Below, piece after piece: positions 40,328 to 50,032 of a stretch of 64,000 nucleotides of DNA. A model generated the notes under the pieces. That model saw nothing but the letters and a program-made list of their open reading frames with translations, was not told the origin of the DNA and did not search any database. Source of the DNA: Hyphomicrobiales bacterium (GTDB lineage Bacteria > Pseudomonadota > Alphaproteobacteria > Rhizobiales > Xanthobacteraceae); NCBI GenBank assembly GCA_017305665.1, contig JAFKKH010000025.1, positions 1 through 64,000 on the forward strand. The letters are read 5' to 3'. Position numbers and translations under genes: made by a program. The number at the start of each line of letters is the position of its first letter. Positions within the stretch are counted from its first letter, which is position 1.

Positions 40328-41650
40328 TCAATTCTTCTCGATGCGGATGACCTGCGGTCGTCCGGTGATCACCTTGTCCGCCTGCACTGCATGCAGCGCC
40401 CGACGGACCGCGTCCTCGCTGGTCGCGTAGGTAATCAGAATCACCGGGACCGGCGAAGCCGATTTCCCGGTATCTGCCATGTCGATCTTGCCATTGGGAT
40501 GACGCTGAACGATCGATTCAATGGAAATCTTCTGTTCTGCGAGCCGGGTCGCAATGGTCGCCGCGGTGCCGGCGAGATCGCGCGCCATCAGGCGGATGTA
40601 GTAACCACCCTCGTGACGCTCCATCGGCGCCTTTTTCGTCGCGCGCAGTCGCGCCGCAGGCCGTCCGAACGGCAGCGAGCGGATGCCACGCGCGACATCG
40701 GCGATATCGGCGACAACCGCAGATGCGGTGGCCGCACCGCCGGCGCCGGGACCGACCAGCGTGATCGGCGGAATGCCCTCGCCGTCGATCGTCACCGCGT
40801 TGGTGACGCCCATCACCTGCGCGATCGACGACGTTTTGGGCACCATGGTCGGATGCACGCGCTGTTCGATGCCCTTCGCGGTCCGCACGGCGACGCCGAG
40901 CAGTTTGACGCGATAGCCGAGCTCTTCGGCGGCGCGCAGATCCTCCGGCGCAATCGATGAGATGCCTTCGACATAGACGGCGTTCTGCGCCACGCGCGTG
41001 CCGAAGGCGAGGCTCGCCAGGATCGAAAGTTTCTGCGCGGTATCATGACCGTCGACATCGAACGACGGATTGGCTTCGGCATAGCCGAGGCGCTGTGCAT
41101 CCTTCAAACACTCCGCAAACGACAGACCCTCCTGTTCCATACGGGTCAGGATGTAATTGCAGGTGCCGTTGAGAATGCCGTAGACGCGATTGATCGTGGT
41201 GCCCGCAAGCCCTTCGCGCAGCGTCTTGACGACGGGGATGGCGGCACCGACAGCAGCTTCGTAGTTCAGTGCACCGCCATGCTGTTCGGCGAGACCGGCC
41301 AACCGCAAGCCATGTTTGGCGATCAGCGCCTTGTTCGCCGTCACCACCGACTTGCCCGATTTCAACGCAGCTTCGATCGCGGACAGCGCCGGATCGCCGA
41401 CGCCGCCCATCAATTCGACGAAGCAATCGATGTCGGGATCGTTCGCGAGCGCCAACGGATTTTTGGCCCAGGTCACGCCGCGCAGATCGAGGCCGCGCTT
41501 CTTGATCTTGGAACGCGCGGTGACGGCGACGACACGAACGCCGCGACCGCAACGCGCCGACAGCGTCCTGCTCTGCTGCTCGATGAGACGGACGACCTCG
41601 GCTCCCACAGTGCCGAGCCCCGCGATGCCCACTTTCAGTGGTGCGACCAT
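40328..41650 (-). CDS. hom: homoserine dehydrogenase
   Basis: A 440-residue enzyme that reduces aspartate semialdehyde to homoserine (methionine/threonine branch). NAD(P)-binding KVGIAGLGTVGAEVVRLI at the N-terminus, KSVVTANKALIAKHG, the catalytic region GGALNYEAAVGAAIPVVKTL and GILNGTCNYILTRM, then FDVDGHDTAQKLSILASLAF. A C-terminal ACT domain (about 355-440, HEGGYYIRLMARDLAGTAAT) implies feedback control by an amino acid. It follows the aminotransferase by 76 bases. Confidence 0.96.
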   Translation of the reverse strand: MVAPLKVGIAGLGTVGAEVVRLIEQQSRTLSARCGRGVRVVAVTARSKIKKRGLDLRGVTWAKNPLALANDPDIDCFVELMGGVGDPALSAIEAALKSGKSVVTANKALIAKHGLRLAGLAEQHGGALNYEAAVGAAIPVVKTLREGLAGTTINRVYGILNGTCNYILTRMEQEGLSFAECLKDAQRLGYAEANPSFDVDGHDTAQKLSILASLAFGTRVAQNAVYVEGISSIAPEDLRAAEELGYRVKLLGVAVRTAKGIEQRVHPTMVPKTSSIAQVMGVTNAVTIDGEGIPPITLVGPGAGGAATASAVVADIADVARGIRSLPFGRPAARLRATKKAPMERHEGGYYIRLMARDLAGTAATIATRLAEQKISIESIVQRHPNGKIDMADTGKSASPVPVILITYATSEDAVRRALHAVQADKVITGRPQVIRIEKN

Positions 41651-41726
41651 ATCAGAAAAACCTGCTGGAAGACTGATGTTGCAAGGCATGATCCGGCCCG
41701 AAGGCCGGATGCCGTTCTGACGTTGC

Positions 41727-42944
41727 CTATCGCCGATTGGCGAGAGGAACCACGTTGTGCAACGTTTCGATGCCGCTTTCAAGGAAGTGGCGCACGCCGC
41801 GGGCGGCCTGACGGATTCTCTGCTCGTTTTCCACCATGGCGATGCGAACATAGCCCTCGCCATGCTCGCCGAAACCGACACCCGGCGAGACCACAACGCC
41901 CGATTTCTCGACCATCAAGGTAGCGAACTGCATGCTGCCGATCTCGCGGAACTTTTCCGGCAGCGGCGCCCATGCGAACATCGAGGCCTGCGGCGGCGGA
42001 ATCACCCATCCGGCGCGGCCGAAGGATTCCACCAGCGTATCGCGCCGCTTGCGATAGGTGTCGCGCATCTCGCGGATGCAATCGTCGGGACCGTTCAGCG
42101 CCGCGGTCGCGGCCACCTGCACCGGCGTGAACGCGCCGTAGTCGAGATAGGATTTGACCCGCGCCAGCGCCGCGATGATGCGTTCGTTGCCGACAGCGAA
42201 ACCCATGCGCCATCCGGCCATGGAGAACGTCTTCGACATCGAGGTGAATTCGACGGTGACATCGATCGCGCCCGGCACCTGCAGCACCGACGGCGGCGGA
42301 TTGCCGTCGAAATAGACTTCGGAATAGGCGAGATCGGACAGGATGAAGATCTCGTGCTTCTTCGCGAAGGCCACGAGATCCTTGTAGAAGTCGAGGCTCG
42401 CGACCTGCGCCGTCGGGTTCGACGGATAGCAGACGATCAGAGCGATCGGCTTCGGAATGGAATGGATGATCGCGCGTTCGCAGGAGGCGAAGAAATCCGG
42501 CGTCGGCTCTGATGGCACCGAGCGGATCACGCCGCCCGCCATCAGGAAGCCGAAGGCATGGATCGGATAGCTCGGGTTCGGGCATATCACGACATCGCCC
42601 GGCGCGGTGATCGCCTGCGCGACGTTGGCAAAACCTTCCTTGGAGCCGAGCGTGGCGACGATCTGCGTCTCCGGGTTGAGCTTCACCCCGAAGCGCCGGG
42701 CATAATAACCAGCCTGCGCCTTGCGCAAGCCGGTGATGCCGCGCGACGCCGAGTACCGGTCGGTCTTAGGCTTGCCCAGGGTTTCCTTGAGCTTCTCGAT
42801 CACATGAGGCGGCGTCGGCAGATCCGGGTTGCCCATGCCGAGGTCGATGATATCGGCTCCGGCGTTCCGTGCGGCCGCCTTGGCGCGATTGACTTGTTCG
42901 AACACGTAAGGCGGCAGACGGCGGATACGATAAAATTCTTCCAT
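41727..42944 (-). CDS. PLP-dependent aminotransferase (AlaC/LL-DAP aminotransferase-like)
   Basis: A 405-residue class I/II aminotransferase. PLP lysine in EFTSMSKTFSMAGWRMGFAV (S-K-x-x-x-M-x-G-x-R), Asn/Asp/Tyr ligands in ICYPSNPTAQVA (I-V-C-Y-P-S-N-P-T) and FILSDLAYSEVYFDG, and Arg for carboxylate in YVRIAMVENEQRI. The opening MEEFYRIRRLPPYVFEQVNR is that of AlaC-like enzymes adjacent to hom in alphaproteobacteria. It may make alanine, aspartate or methionine-pathway intermediates. GGAGCCAGGA precedes the ATG. Confidence 0.9.
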   Translation of the reverse strand: MEEFYRIRRLPPYVFEQVNRAKAAARNAGADIIDLGMGNPDLPTPPHVIEKLKETLGKPKTDRYSASRGITGLRKAQAGYYARRFGVKLNPETQIVATLGSKEGFANVAQAITAPGDVVICPNPSYPIHAFGFLMAGGVIRSVPSEPTPDFFASCERAIIHSIPKPIALIVCYPSNPTAQVASLDFYKDLVAFAKKHEIFILSDLAYSEVYFDGNPPPSVLQVPGAIDVTVEFTSMSKTFSMAGWRMGFAVGNERIIAALARVKSYLDYGAFTPVQVAATAALNGPDDCIREMRDTYRKRRDTLVESFGRAGWVIPPPQASMFAWAPLPEKFREIGSMQFATLMVEKSGVVVSPGVGFGEHGEGYVRIAMVENEQRIRQAARGVRHFLESGIETLHNVVPLANRR

Positions 42945-43028
42945 GGGTCCTGGCTCCGGGCCGGATTTTGACGGGTTGAGGGGCACATTGCCTCGATGAA
43001 GCCAGCGCGACTTCACCAAAATAATGCG

Positions 43029-43057
43029 TAGATTCAAAAGCTTAATATAGATTCAAA
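43029..43057. promoter_or_regulatory. tandem TAGATTCAAA repeats upstream of the aminotransferase-hom operon
   Basis: TAGATTCAAA occurs exactly at 43029-43038 and again at 43048-43057, 19 bases apart, in an AT-rich patch 85-113 bases upstream of the start codon. It looks like a tandem regulator site overlapping the promoter. Confidence 0.45.
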
Positions 43058-43185
43058 CACGAATGCTCCGGCGGTTTCAGCCGATCTGGCGCAACCTTGG
43101 GCTTGAATCATGCCCTTTTTAGCACGGACGCCCTGCTCCGCCAGCAATTCGCGTGTTTTTGGCGCGGATTAGCGCGAACGAGGTT

Positions 43186-43485
43186 CTATCGCGCGGTCGT
43201 CGGCTGGGCCTGGTGATCGCGGGCCGCGATCAGTTCCTTTTCGACTTTGGCCTGCTCGGCAGGATCCATGGCCGCCTCTTCCCTCGGCGCGGGCAGGTCA
43301 TGCACCGCCGGATAGGCTGACGCCTCGGCAGGCCGCTCTGGCGCATCCGATGGCGTGCCGAACGACAAGTCCGCGATCGAGGTCGAGCAGCCGGCAAGCA
43401 ACAGCGACAGCGTAACGACCGCGGCGGCTCCCACCACCACGTTACGCACACGTCCCTGTAATGCACTGGTTGCCGATACTGCCAC
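43186..43485 (-). CDS. small lipoprotein
   Basis: A 99-residue protein with a lipoprotein signal (RNVVVGAAAVVTLSLLLAGC, lipobox L-A-G-C near residue 34). The mature part is Pro/Glu/Ala-rich and probably disordered (DAPERPAEASAYPAVHDLPA, helical end AEQAKVEKELIAARD). GTG at 43485 has GAGG five bases upstream; an in-frame ATG at 43527 is the alternative. Function unknown. Confidence 0.65.
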   Translation of the reverse strand: MAVSATSALQGRVRNVVVGAAAVVTLSLLLAGCSTSIADLSFGTPSDAPERPAEASAYPAVHDLPAPREEAAMDPAEQAKVEKELIAARDHQAQPTTAR

Positions 43486-43771
43486 GTCGCCTCGTCCGAA
43501 CTTGCGGCACGATGATGCTTCTTTCATCGGACCGGGCCGCACCGTTTAAAGCTATTATCGTTCCAAACCATTAAGGCTGCCATCGCGAGAAAACATTAAG
43601 ACGGCGCCACTACAAGCGACCTATCGGGGCTCAAGTATGACCTTACCAAGGTGTTTTACCGCACCGCAACACATGGAAACCGACAGCGCTCACGGAATTA
43701 TGCCATGATGGGTGCCCCCTGTGGCAACGTGCGTCACGGGATTTTCGAAAGAAGCTCTTAAGTATACGGCC

Positions 43772-45577
43772 ATGAGTGAACTTCCGATCCAGACCAAACC
43801 CACCGCCCAGTTCAATCCGGAAACGTTCGCGATGAACTTTGCGCGCGCGATGGAAAACAGCGGCCGGGCGCTGGCCGCCTATCTCAAGCCGCGTGAAAAT
43901 GCCGAGCCGCACGACAAGCCGCCGAATGAGCTCTCCGAACTGATCAAGACGTTCAGCGCAGTCGCCGAATACTGGCTGTCGGACCAGACGCGCGCCACTG
44001 AATTGCAGGCAAAGCTCGGCAAAGCCTATCTCGACCTGTGGGGCAACGCTGCGCGCCGTCTTTCCGGTGAAACGACCGAGCCGACAATCGCTCCGGCGCC
44101 GCGCGACAAGCGCTTTGCAGATCCCGAATGGAAGACCAATCAATTCTTCGACTTCTTCATGCAGGCCTACCTGCTGACGACGAAGTGGGCGAACGAACTG
44201 GTGCGCGACGCCGAAGGTCTCGATCCGCACACCCGCAAGAAGGCGGAATTCTACGTCACGCAGATCACCAATGCGATCGCGCCCTCGAATTTCGTGATGA
44301 CCAATCCGGAGGTGCTGCGGGAAACGCTGTCGTCCAATGCCGATAATCTCGCGCGCGGCATGAAGATGCTGGCGGAAGACATCGAGGCCGGCAACGGCGT
44401 GCTGCGCATCCGCCAGTCCGACTCTGCCAACCTTGCGGTCGGCGTCAACATGGCGACGACGCCCGGCAAGGTGATCTACCAGAACGACCTGATGCAGTTG
44501 ATCCAGTATTCGCCGACCACGGAGAATGTGCTGCGCACGCCGCTCCTGATCGTGCCGCCGTGGATCAACAAGTTCTACATCCTCGATCTGAAACCGGAGA
44601 AATCCTACATCAAGTGGTGCGTCGATCAGGGCATCACCGTGTTCGTGATCTCCTGGGTCAACCCCGACAAGCGGCTCGGGGAAAAGACGTTCGATGATTA
44701 CATGAAGGAAGGCCCGCTGGCCGCGATGGACGCCATCGAGAAGGCCACCGGCGAAATGAAGGTGCACACCGCCGGTTATTGCGTCGGCGGAACCCTGCTC
44801 GCGACTACGCTTGCGTGGCTCGCCGAAAAGCGCCGCGTGCGCGTAACGTCGGCGACGTTCTTCGCAGCACAGGTCGACTTCACCCACGCCGGCGATCTCC
44901 TGGTGTTCGTCGACGAGGACCAGATTTCCACACTCGAACGCGACATGAACCAAGCCGGCGTACTTGAAGGCAGCAAGATGGCAATGGCCTTCAACATGCT
45001 GCGCTCCAACGACCTGATCTGGTCCTACGTCGTCAACAACTACCTCAAGGGCAAGATGCCGCCCGCGTTCGATCTGCTGCACTGGAATTCGGACGCGACG
45101 CGGATGCCCGCTGCCAACCATTCCTACTACCTGCGCAACTGCTATCTGGAAAACCGCCTCTCGACCGGCTCGATGGTACTCGACAACACCCTGCTCGACC
45201 TCTCGAAGGTGAAGGTTCCGATCTATAATCTCGCCACCCGCGAGGATCACATCGCACCGGCGGAATCGGTGCTGTACGGATCGCAGTTCTTCGGCGGTCC
45301 GGTGCGCTATGTGCTGTCCGGATCGGGCCACATCGCCGGCGTGGTCAATCCACCGTCGCTCGGCAAGTATCAATACTGGACCAACGACAACATCCGCGAC
45401 ACCACGCTCGCCGACTGGATGAAGGGCGCGCAGGAGCACAAGGGCTCGTGGTGGCCGGACTGGCATACCTGGCTAAAGGACATCGACGCCGAGGAAGTCC
45501 CGGCCCGCGAGGTCGGCAGCGCCGCGCTGCCGCCGCTCGAGGACGCGCCAGGCAGTTACGTCCGCATTCGCGCGTAG
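43772..45577 (+). CDS. phaC: class I poly(3-hydroxyalkanoate) synthase
   Basis: A 601-residue polymerase of hydroxyacyl-CoA into storage granules. The N-terminal PhaC_N region has [20 protein letters not shown] and [20 protein letters not shown]. The alpha/beta-hydrolase core has the lipase-like box G-Y-C-V-G-G (nucleophile Cys337), the catalytic Asp in [13 protein letters not shown] and His in [13 protein letters not shown]. Length is that of class I enzymes. No phasin or phaR is next to it here. Confidence 0.96.
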   Translation: MSELPIQTKPTAQFNPETFAMNFARAMENSGRALAAYLKPRENAEPHDKPPNELSELIKTFSAVAEYWLSDQTRATELQAKLGKAYLDLWGNAARRLSGETTEPTIAPAPRDKRFADPEWKTNQFFDFFMQAYLLTTKWANELVRDAEGLDPHTRKKAEFYVTQITNAIAPSNFVMTNPEVLRETLSSNADNLARGMKMLAEDIEAGNGVLRIRQSDSANLAVGVNMATTPGKVIYQNDLMQLIQYSPTTENVLRTPLLIVPPWINKFYILDLKPEKSYIKWCVDQGITVFVISWVNPDKRLGEKTFDDYMKEGPLAAMDAIEKATGEMKVHTAGYCVGGTLLATTLAWLAEKRRVRVTSATFFAAQVDFTHAGDLLVFVDEDQISTLERDMNQAGVLEGSKMAMAFNMLRSNDLIWSYVVNNYLKGKMPPAFDLLHWNSDATRMPAANHSYYLRNCYLENRLSTGSMVLDNTLLDLSKVKVPIYNLATREDHIAPAESVLYGSQFFGGPVRYVLSGSGHIAGVVNPPSLGKYQYWTNDNIRDTTLADWMKGAQEHKGSWWPDWHTWLKDIDAEEVPAREVGSAALPPLEDAPGSYVRIRA

Positions 45578-45745
45578 CCGGCTGCGGTAATCGTCGTCGA
45601 GCTTCGGCAGGCGAAGCGGGCAAGTTGGATTTCCCGTTGCAAATCTTCGTCACCGCATTGGCGGCGTCATGGCGACCGTCTATGCTTCGCTCCTGCCGCA
45701 CGTCCCTGCGGGGACGGCCATGCCAATCTCGACGGAGGGGCTCTC

Positions 45746-46144
45746 ATGACGCGCGAATTGTTCTGGCTGACCTGCACCGTGATCCTGACCGGACTGTTGT
45801 GGGTGCCCTACGTGCTCAACCGCTGTCAGGTCCGCGGCCTCGGTGGCGCGATGGCCAATCCGTCGCGGGGCGACAAGCCGCACGCGGAATGGGCCAACCG
45901 GCTGATGTTCGCGCATGACAACGCGGTCGAAAATCTCGTGATCTTCGCGCCGCTGGTGCTGATCCTGAATGCGATCGACTACTCCAGCAAATGGACGGTG
46001 CTCGCTTGCGTGGTCTACTTCTGGGCGCGCGTCGCACACCTGATCGTCTACACCATGGGACTGCCGGTGTTCCGAACGCTGGCTTTCACGGTTGGCTTCC
46101 TCGCGCAGGCCGTGCTGGCGCTGGCGATCTTCCACGTGTTTTGA
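45746..46144 (+). CDS. MAPEG-family membrane protein
   Basis: A 132-residue protein with four membrane helices of the membrane-associated eicosanoid/glutathione metabolism type. Landmarks are RGLGGAMANPSRGD, HDNAVENLVIFAPLVLILNA (the conserved A-x-x-N-x-x-E-x-x-x-x-F helix) and VYFWARVAHLIVYTMGLPVF (R-x-x-[HY]). GGAGGGG precedes the ATG region. Catalytic activity unproven. Confidence 0.85.
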   Translation: MTRELFWLTCTVILTGLLWVPYVLNRCQVRGLGGAMANPSRGDKPHAEWANRLMFAHDNAVENLVIFAPLVLILNAIDYSSKWTVLACVVYFWARVAHLIVYTMGLPVFRTLAFTVGFLAQAVLALAIFHVF

Positions 46145-46157
46145 AGCGCAGTCGTAG

Positions 46158-46181
46158 ATGCCCGGGCTAGAGCCCGGGCAT
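46158..46181. terminator. perfect GC palindrome, terminator-like repeat
   Basis: ATGCCCGGGCT (46158-46168) and AGCCCGGGCAT (46171-46181) form a strong hairpin between the convergent MAPEG and argC genes. No T tract follows. A related GATGCCCGG hairpin lies at 63304-63324, so it is probably also a dispersed repeat. Confidence 0.55.
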
Positions 46182-46193
46182 GACGGTACACAA

Positions 46194-47192
46194 CTAGTCC
46201 AGCCCGGTATCCGGCAGCCCGAGCATCAACCGCATGTTCTGCACAGCCGCGCCCGATGCGCCCTTGCCGAGATTGTCCAGCCGCGCGACCAGTACGGTCT
46301 GCCGATGCTTGTCGCTGGCGAAGACATAGAGCTCGAGCTTGTTACTGCCGTTCAACGCCTCTGGCTCAAGCCTCCCGCTCTTCACCACCGCACCGTCGAG
46401 CGGCATCACCGACACATAGGTGCTGCCGGCGTAACGCTTGGCCAGCGCGGCATGAAGCGCAGCACCGTCGGGCTTGCCCGGCAGCGTGTCGAGATGCAGC
46501 GGCACCGACACCAGCATGCCCTGCCGGTAGTCGCCGACCGACGGCACGAAGATCGGCCGCCGCGCGAGGCCCGCATACTTCTGCGTCTCGGGCAGATGCT
46601 TGTGCTCAAAGCCGAGGCCGTAAAGCTCGAACGACGGCGCGGTGCCATTCTCGAAGCTCTCGATCATCGACTTGCCGCCGCCGGAATAGCCGCTCACCGC
46701 ATTGATGGTGACGGGATAGTCCTGCGGGACCAGTCCGGCATCGACCAGCGGTCGCAGCAGCGCGATCGATCCGGTCGGATAGCAACCAGGATTCGCAACC
46801 TTCAGCGCGGCGCGGATTTTGTCCGCCTGATCGGCGGCGAGCTCCGGAAAGCCGTAGGTCCAGTCCGGCGCAACGCGAAACGCCGTCGAGGCATCCAGCA
46901 CTTTCGGTGCGTCCGCGCCCATGCCGTCTATCAATGCAACGGTTTCCTTCGCGGCATCGTCGGGCAAGCAGAGGATCACGAGATCGACCTCGGCCATCAG
47001 CGCCTTCTTGGCCACCGGATCCTTGCGCTTGTCATCAGCGAGACCCTTCACGGCGACGTCGTCCTGCCGGTCAAGCCGTTCGCGGATCTCGAGCCCGGTA
47101 GTGCCGGACGCACCATCGACAAACACCGTCGGCTTCGCGGCGGTCTTGCCGACCGGAGCCTGCGCTTTGGATTTTGTGTCAGCGACAGTCAT
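46194..47192 (-). CDS. argC: N-acetyl-gamma-glutamyl-phosphate reductase (type 2)
   Basis: A 332-residue NADPH enzyme of arginine synthesis. NADP loop VFVDGASGTTGLEIRERL, catalytic Cys in KVANPGCYPTGSIALLRPL, and INAVSGYSGGGKSMIESFE. An N-terminal extension of about 20 polar residues is present. It overlaps paiB by four bases (ATGA), so the two are co-translated. Confidence 0.95.
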   Translation of the reverse strand: MTVADTKSKAQAPVGKTAAKPTVFVDGASGTTGLEIRERLDRQDDVAVKGLADDKRKDPVAKKALMAEVDLVILCLPDDAAKETVALIDGMGADAPKVLDASTAFRVAPDWTYGFPELAADQADKIRAALKVANPGCYPTGSIALLRPLVDAGLVPQDYPVTINAVSGYSGGGKSMIESFENGTAPSFELYGLGFEHKHLPETQKYAGLARRPIFVPSVGDYRQGMLVSVPLHLDTLPGKPDGAALHAALAKRYAGSTYVSVMPLDGAVVKSGRLEPEALNGSNKLELYVFASDKHRQTVLVARLDNLGKGASGAAVQNMRLMLGLPDTGLD

Positions 47193-47872
47193 GACGTTGT
47201 CCTTGCTTCCGCGGGGTTGCCCCCGGAGGTTTGCGACTTGTAGTCCAACTCCGGCCGTTGCGCGACCATCAGTTGCCCGATCGTCTGCGCGGCCGGATCA
47301 GCTTGCCGCGCCATGGCATTGGCGATCGCCGCAAAGTCGGCTTCCGACTTGTGCTGGTTGAGCTTGAAGCTGCCTTCGATGTCTTGCACCGTCATGACAA
47401 GACCCACGATCGCCTTCTTCATCGCGTCAAGCCTGCCCGCGGTCATCTTGGATGATTTCCATGGCGGCTTCGGCGCAAGCCGGTTCTCGAATTTGGCGCT
47501 GAGGTCATCGACATGCGCGCCGAGCTCGACCTCCGTCATGGTCCGCACCGATCCCGTCAGGTGCACGGCTTGATAGAGCCAGGTCGGCACCTGATCCGGC
47601 GACACGTACCAGTCGGGTGAGACATAGGCGTCCGCGCCCATCACCGCCATCAGCCACGATGCGCGACCGTCGGCCAGTTTCGCCAGCGGGTTGTGACGCG
47701 CGACATGGAACGCCAGCCGCGGCGTGCCGTCCGCGGCATGATCGATCACGAACGGCAGCGCCGAGGCGATCGGCTTGCTGCCATCCCACGCGCAGACCGT
47801 GCCGAAACCGCGCGTCTCGGCGAACGCAAGGCTCGCGGCGCGGTCGGACTTGAACAGAGGCGGCGTATACAT
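47189..47872 (-). CDS. PaiB-like FMN-binding protein
   Basis: A 227-residue split-barrel flavin-binding protein of the PaiB type, first described as a negative regulator of sporulation and protease genes in Bacillus. The start MYTPPLFKSDRAASLAFAET, the LPFVIDHAADG and LAFHVARHNPLAKL blocks, and WYVSPDQVPTWLYQAVHLTG are family landmarks; KLNQHKSEADF is near the end. CAGGAG lies before the ATG. Its role in Proteobacteria is unclear. Confidence 0.9.
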   Translation of the reverse strand: MYTPPLFKSDRAASLAFAETRGFGTVCAWDGSKPIASALPFVIDHAADGTPRLAFHVARHNPLAKLADGRASWLMAVMGADAYVSPDWYVSPDQVPTWLYQAVHLTGSVRTMTEVELGAHVDDLSAKFENRLAPKPPWKSSKMTAGRLDAMKKAIVGLVMTVQDIEGSFKLNQHKSEADFAAIANAMARQADPAAQTIGQLMVAQRPELDYKSQTSGGNPAEARTTS

Positions 47873-48081
47873 CGCAAACTCCTGAAACGTGAAAGGAGCC
47901 GTCAGATCGTACCGCGATTTTTTGGAAAAAGCGCCGCGGGAGCGATCCGGCGGCAGGGGCTGTTATCTCAAGCGCGAACAACCGCCCATACCGCGAAAGC
48001 GCGGCGGCGGCGGGCAACGGTGATGGTCGCGGTCTTGATCATGCGCGCGATATAGGGCCGCCGGTTCCGCGCGTCAACATC

Positions 48082-48110
48082 AAACAAAGAGGCCGCCCAC
48101 AGGCGGCCCC
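48082..48110 (-). terminator. rho-independent terminator
   Basis: Read leftwards: GGCCGCC, loop TGTG, GGCGGCC then TCTTTGTTTG. It lies about 25 bases after the stop of the metallo-hydrolase gene. Confidence 0.75.
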
Positions 48111-48134
48111 TCATGACAGCAAGATGAACTGCGA

Positions 48135-49121
48135 TCAGATGGTCGGATTCCAGGCCGCCGGGATCAGCCGATAGCCGGTGCCGTTCTTCTCCACATGGCC
48201 GATCGACGGGAACTGGAAGTGGAAGCCGACCACTGTCGCCTTCTCCGCAGCCGCCATGTCGAGGAATTTGTGCCGGGTCTTGGCGGCGAGGTCGGGTTCG
48301 GCGTCATACATCACGTGCCAGTCCGGATTGATCAGGAAGAATTCCGGAATGTTGGTCACGTCTGACTGGATCAGGATTTTCGAATTGCCCGACGTCAGCC
48401 AGAACGAGGTATGGCCGGGCGTATGACCGGGCGTCCCGATCGAGTGGATGCCGGGAACGACTTCCTTATCCCAGTCGTAGCGCGTGATCTTCGACTCGAT
48501 TCCCGCGAACGCCTTCTTCACCACGGCGAAGTAGTTCTTCATCATCGGATTGGAGTCGGCCTTGGCCGCGTTCTCCGCGTTGGTCCAGAAATTCCAGTCC
48601 ACCGCCGGCGCCATGATCTCGGCGTTGGGAAATGCCATGCTGCCGTCAGCGGCGCGGATACCATTGATGTGGTCCGGATGCAGATGCGACAGCAACACGA
48701 TGTCGACCGATTTCGGGTCCACGCCGGAAGCGACGAGGTTCTGCAGCGTATTGCCGACAGCGCCCTTGGTTGGTCCCTGATTGGCGATGCCGTTGCCGGT
48801 ATCGATCAGCACGAGTTTGGAGCCGGTGTTGATGAGTTGCGGATTGAACGGCACCGTCACCATGCCGTCGGGCATGTAAGCGGCAGCGGCAGCCTCGCGC
48901 GCTTTTTCCTTCGGCACGTTGCGCACGAAGGTATCCGGCATCGGGAAGCTGCGGGCGCCGTCGTTGATCGATGTGCACTCGAAGCTGCCGACCTTGTAGC
49001 GATAGATTCCCGCAACCTGCTTGTTGGTGGCAGGTGCTTCCGCCCTGGCAGCGCCGTTGAAAAGCGGAGCGGTCGCGATCGCCGCGGCTCCAGCCAAAAC
49101 GTGACGTCGTGAGATGTCCAT
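48135..49121 (-). CDS. Tat-exported metallo-beta-lactamase-fold hydrolase
   Basis: A 328-residue zinc hydrolase. Twin-arginine signal MDISRRHVLAGAAAIATAPL. Zinc motif VLLSHLHPDHINGIRAADG (H-x-H-x-D-H), later His in IGTPGHTPGHTSFWL, Asp in LIQSDVTNI and a final His in TVVGFHFQFPSIGHVEKNG. AAGGAGGACTCACC precedes the ATG. This clade includes lactonases (quorum quenching) and other periplasmic esterases; substrate unknown. Confidence 0.9.
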   Translation of the reverse strand: MDISRRHVLAGAAAIATAPLFNGAARAEAPATNKQVAGIYRYKVGSFECTSINDGARSFPMPDTFVRNVPKEKAREAAAAAYMPDGMVTVPFNPQLINTGSKLVLIDTGNGIANQGPTKGAVGNTLQNLVASGVDPKSVDIVLLSHLHPDHINGIRAADGSMAFPNAEIMAPAVDWNFWTNAENAAKADSNPMMKNYFAVVKKAFAGIESKITRYDWDKEVVPGIHSIGTPGHTPGHTSFWLTSGNSKILIQSDVTNIPEFFLINPDWHVMYDAEPDLAAKTRHKFLDMAAAEKATVVGFHFQFPSIGHVEKNGTGYRLIPAAWNPTI

Positions 49122-49320
49122 GGTGAGTCCTCCTTGATAAAGCGTTTGCCGTTCTGCGGATCGGCCGCTTCGTCTTCGTTATCGGCGGCTATTTTTAACA
49201 GCGTTTTGATCGCGAGGCGATCACAACGACACGACCGATCATGGTTGCGCATTGTGCGGCTGCAGCGAAGAACCCCAGTTGCGATAGCTTATTCCGTGTT
49301 CGTCTGCGCGCTGAACCGCT

Positions 49321-49851
49321 TTAAACCACGCGCCAGATCCATTCGATGATCTGCGAGATCACGTCACCGAATAACAACAACACGCCCGACCAGATCAGCG
49401 CTGAAATCCAGTTCGCAATCTGAAATCGCCAGTGCGGCATTTCGAAAATGCCGGCGGCAAGTGGCACCGTGGCGCGCAGCGGTCCGAAGAACCGCCCGAT
49501 ATAGATCGAGGGAACGCCCCACTTTTGCACGAAGGTTTCGCCACGCGGCAGCAGGTCGGGATAGCGCGACAACGGCCATATCTCGGCGACACGGTCCTTG
49601 AACTTGAAGCCGAACCAGTAGGACAGCCAGTCGCCGAGCGCCGCACCGATGCCGCCCGCGATCCAGACCGGCCAGAAACTCGCGTCGCTTGCGCCGAGCA
49701 GCGCGCCGATCGCGATCAGGATGCTCCAGGCCGGGATCAGCAGCGAGATGAAAGCCAGCGACTCGCCGAAGGCGAGCAGGAACACGACGGGAGCGGCCCA
49801 GACTTGATGATCGCGCACGAAGTCGATCAGGTCGCGTGCGAAGCCTTCCAT
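49321..49851 (-). CDS. DedA-family membrane protein
   Basis: A 176-residue polytopic protein of the DedA/SNARE-associated family, which acts in lipid (undecaprenyl phosphate or phosphatidylethanolamine) flipping. Landmarks: FLLAFGESLAFISLLIPAWS, GGIGAALGDWLSYWFGFKFK and FVQKWGVPSIYIGRFFGPLR (the G-R-F-x-[GP]-x-R motif) followed by VPLAAGIFEMPHWRF. GAGGTGGA precedes ATG 49851, which fixes the start. Confidence 0.9.
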   Translation of the reverse strand: MEGFARDLIDFVRDHQVWAAPVVFLLAFGESLAFISLLIPAWSILIAIGALLGASDASFWPVWIAGGIGAALGDWLSYWFGFKFKDRVAEIWPLSRYPDLLPRGETFVQKWGVPSIYIGRFFGPLRATVPLAAGIFEMPHWRFQIANWISALIWSGVLLLFGDVISQIIEWIWRVV

Positions 49852-50032
49852 TCCACCTCTCGCCGGACTCTCGCAAACGGCGCCGCGTTGAACCTTTTCC
49901 GCCGGCCAGGAGACCCACGCCGACAGGTAAGCCGGCCCGTCCGGCGACTTCAAGTCACAAGACGCGGACCGTGCGAAGACCCACTTCACACCACGGTTTG
50001 CCGATCCAGCCAAGAGACCAGGGGGACATGAG

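Noticed and set aside
38048-40960. A very long rightward open frame opposite the HAD, GNAT, glpX and hom genes
   Set aside because: It is the complementary-strand shadow of GC-rich genes; the leftward proteins show complete family motifs.
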